Source: Cladophialophora immunda (taxonomy: Eukaryota; Ascomycota; Eurotiomycetes; Chaetothyriales; Herpotrichiellaceae). Taken from it: a DNA stretch of 64,000 bases. The DNA lies in assembly GCF_000835495.1 (NCBI RefSeq), contig NW_015622541.1, positions 6,696,001-6,760,000 of the forward strand, read 5' to 3'. Shown here one piece after another: positions 62,558-64,000 of the stretch; position 1 is the first letter of the stretch; every line of letters begins with the position of its first letter. A program made the translations under genes and the position numbers. Under the pieces are notes generated by a model. That model saw only the letters and a list, made by a program, of their open reading frames with translations. It searched no databases and was not told the DNA's origin.

Positions 62558-64000
62558 ATGACGGGTGACACGACCCCTCCGTTGGTGCCGTCACCGGACA
62601 TGCTGGAAAAGAAGGAAAGTATACAACAAAACACCGACCTCGAGGCGACCATCGACAGAGAGGATCCCCTTGCTCTGCTCTCCAAGATCGAAACCAATTC
62701 GGATGCTCATCCGATCCGGTGGCCGCTATGGAAGAAGTGGTATATCGTCTTCGTGTACTGCCTTCTCCAAGTCTTCGTCACCCTAACGTCGACGACGTAC
62801 GTCTCGGTTGAATTCTTGATCATGGAGAAGTGGACCAGCAACACACAGGTCGCCACGCTCGGCCAGAGCATGTTCATCGTCGGTACAGCCGTCGGGCCTG
62901 CATTCCTTGGTCCTCTATCCGACATTGGAGGGCGGAAATGGGTATACGTGGGCTCAATCCTGGCCTATGCGATTCTCAACATCGGCACCGCTCTGGCCGA
63001 CAACTTCCCAATGTTGGTCATCTTCTGCTTCCTCATCGGATGCGCGGGCTCGGTCGCCTTGTGTAATGTTGCAGGGACCATCGCCGATCTCTTTGGCGAC
63101 CACGATGGGGCGGCGCAGCCTATGGCTCTTTTCGTCCTCTCTGCCAATTTTGGACCGAGTCTGGGCTCGCCGATCGGAGAGTGGATAGGCGAAAATGAGA
63201 GCTTGGGATGGCGCTGGATCTTCTACATCAATATCATCATTGGCGGTGCCTTCGCCTTGGGCCTGTGTTTCATGCCCGAGACCCTACCCCGGATCGTCAT
63301 TGCGAGGGCAGTCAAGAGACGGGGTAGCGTCGATCAGAACGCCCTGGATATCGCAATGGGGTCCAGCAAGCTCTCCGTGATGCGGGAGGTGAAGTTTGTG
63401 GCGACAATGGCGCTGAGGATCATGTTCACCGAGCCCATCGTCATCTCGCTCGGCCTGTGAGTGATTTCACGTCTCGGAGATTAATTTAACTGACTTGTGG
63501 GCTTAGATACAATGGGTTTGCCTATGGTCTGCTATTCCTCTACCTCGATGGCGTCTTCGATGTGTTCGTCTTCGACAACGGGCTCAGTTATATCGGGGCA
63601 TCATTGACCTATCTTAATTTCTGTGTTGGTACGTGATCGCGTTTGAAGGCCTGTGTATCTATTCTAACCCGAGGACAGGTGTCACGGTGACATTTATTTT
63701 CGTCCCCGTTCAGACCTACCTCTTCCGCCGAGACAGGTTGAAGCACGGTCGCCATAGGCCCGAAGCCCGTTTCCTCACATCTCTGGTGAGCGTGTGGCTG
63801 TTCCCGATCAGTCTGTTCTGGTTTGCTTGGACGTGCGATGGTGAGTATCAAGATGCCGGTTTTTCCCATGATCCCTTGAGCCCTAACAAGTCCTGATTTA
63901 GGCTCCGTATCATACTGGTCTCCAGTCGTGGCGGGCGCTGTGCTCGGCTTCTGCGACCCGCTTCTTTGGTTGGCCATGCTCAACTACATCACGGATTCGT
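62558..64000 (+). CDS. DHA1-type MFS transporter (polyamine/drug exporter-like), 3' end cut
   Basis: A plasma-membrane drug:proton antiporter cut by the right window edge. Exons are 62558-63456, 63507-63628, 63679-63840 and 63902 onward. The ATG at 62558 opens a hydrophilic N-terminus MTGDTTPPLVPSPDMLEKKE. Helix 1 is KKWYIVFVYCLLQVFVTLTS. The loop 2-3 motif is GPLSDIGGRKWVYVGS. Helix 4 and motif C-like are FCFLIGCAGSVALCNVAGTI. SLGWRWIFYINIIIGGAFAL leads into the central loop MPETLPRIVIARAVKRRG. Helices 7-10 continue after the introns (YNGFAYGLLFLYLDGVFDVF; LVSVWLFPISLFWFAWTCD). This is the Tpo/Flu1-like 12-helix group. The missing end prevents judging whether the gene is intact. Confidence 0.9.

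Overview
The window is nuclear DNA of a filamentous ascomycete (Pezizomycotina, probably an Aspergillus/Penicillium-like Eurotiomycete; the class is an inference). Evidence is the many 47-75 nt introns with GTRNGT donors, CTAAC/CTGAC branch sites and YAG acceptors, a coronin gene, Zn2Cys6 regulators, fungal MFS, PTH11/rhodopsin-like and PNP-TPR families, and long intergenic regions. I rebuilt gene models by hand by joining reading frames at splice signals. Every multi-exon model given as complete adds up to a whole number of codons.

Left part (1-4.5 kb): the 5' part of a DHA14-type drug transporter cut by the window edge, a MOSC-domain gene, and a tRNA-Asn(GUU) gene with three intervening sequences. 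One lies at the usual position beside the anticodon. The other two (D arm and 3' anticodon stem) have GT...CTAAC...AG signals like spliceosomal introns. This is the most unusual object in the window.

Catabolic block (4.5-22.6 kb): a Zn2Cys6 regulator, a carboxymuconolactone-decarboxylase-family protein, a metallo-beta-lactamase-fold hydrolase/lactonase, a 3-hydroxyisobutyrate-dehydrogenase-family enzyme, an Ldh2-type malate/lactate dehydrogenase, an ACS-family anion transporter, a tricarballylate/fumarate-reductase-like flavoprotein, a succinate-semialdehyde dehydrogenase with a mitochondrial-type presequence, a zinc alcohol dehydrogenase and an alpha/beta hydrolase. Lactonase + alcohol dehydrogenase + SSADH is the same enzyme triad as the Agrobacterium blcABC (attKLM) gamma-butyrolactone operon. 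I infer a lactone/hydroxy-acid utilisation cluster.

Middle (22.8-39 kb): an intron-containing MerB-like alkylmercury lyase homologue that keeps both catalytic cysteines, a large membrane protein, a nitroreductase, a 1034-residue nucleoside-phosphorylase/TPR protein with a lysine-rich tail and no NB-ARC/NACHT domain, a decayed SDR pseudogene and a rhodopsin-like seven-helix membrane protein.

Second metabolic group (41.4-50.2 kb): a Baeyer-Villiger-type monooxygenase, a small membrane protein, a second ACS transporter, an M20 N-carbamoyl/allantoate amidohydrolase with a mitochondrial-like leader, and a Zn2Cys6 regulator. Upstream of the transporter and hydrolase are four copies of a 13-bp motif.

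Right part (52-64 kb): coronin, a polytopic membrane protein with an unresolved 5' end, a DHCR24-like FAD oxidoreductase, a TauD/TfdA dioxygenase, and a DHA1 transporter cut by the right edge. Large intergenic stretches (27.7-29.2, 32.3-35.3, 39.0-41.4, 50.2-52.2 and 61.0-62.6 kb) hold no gene I can support.
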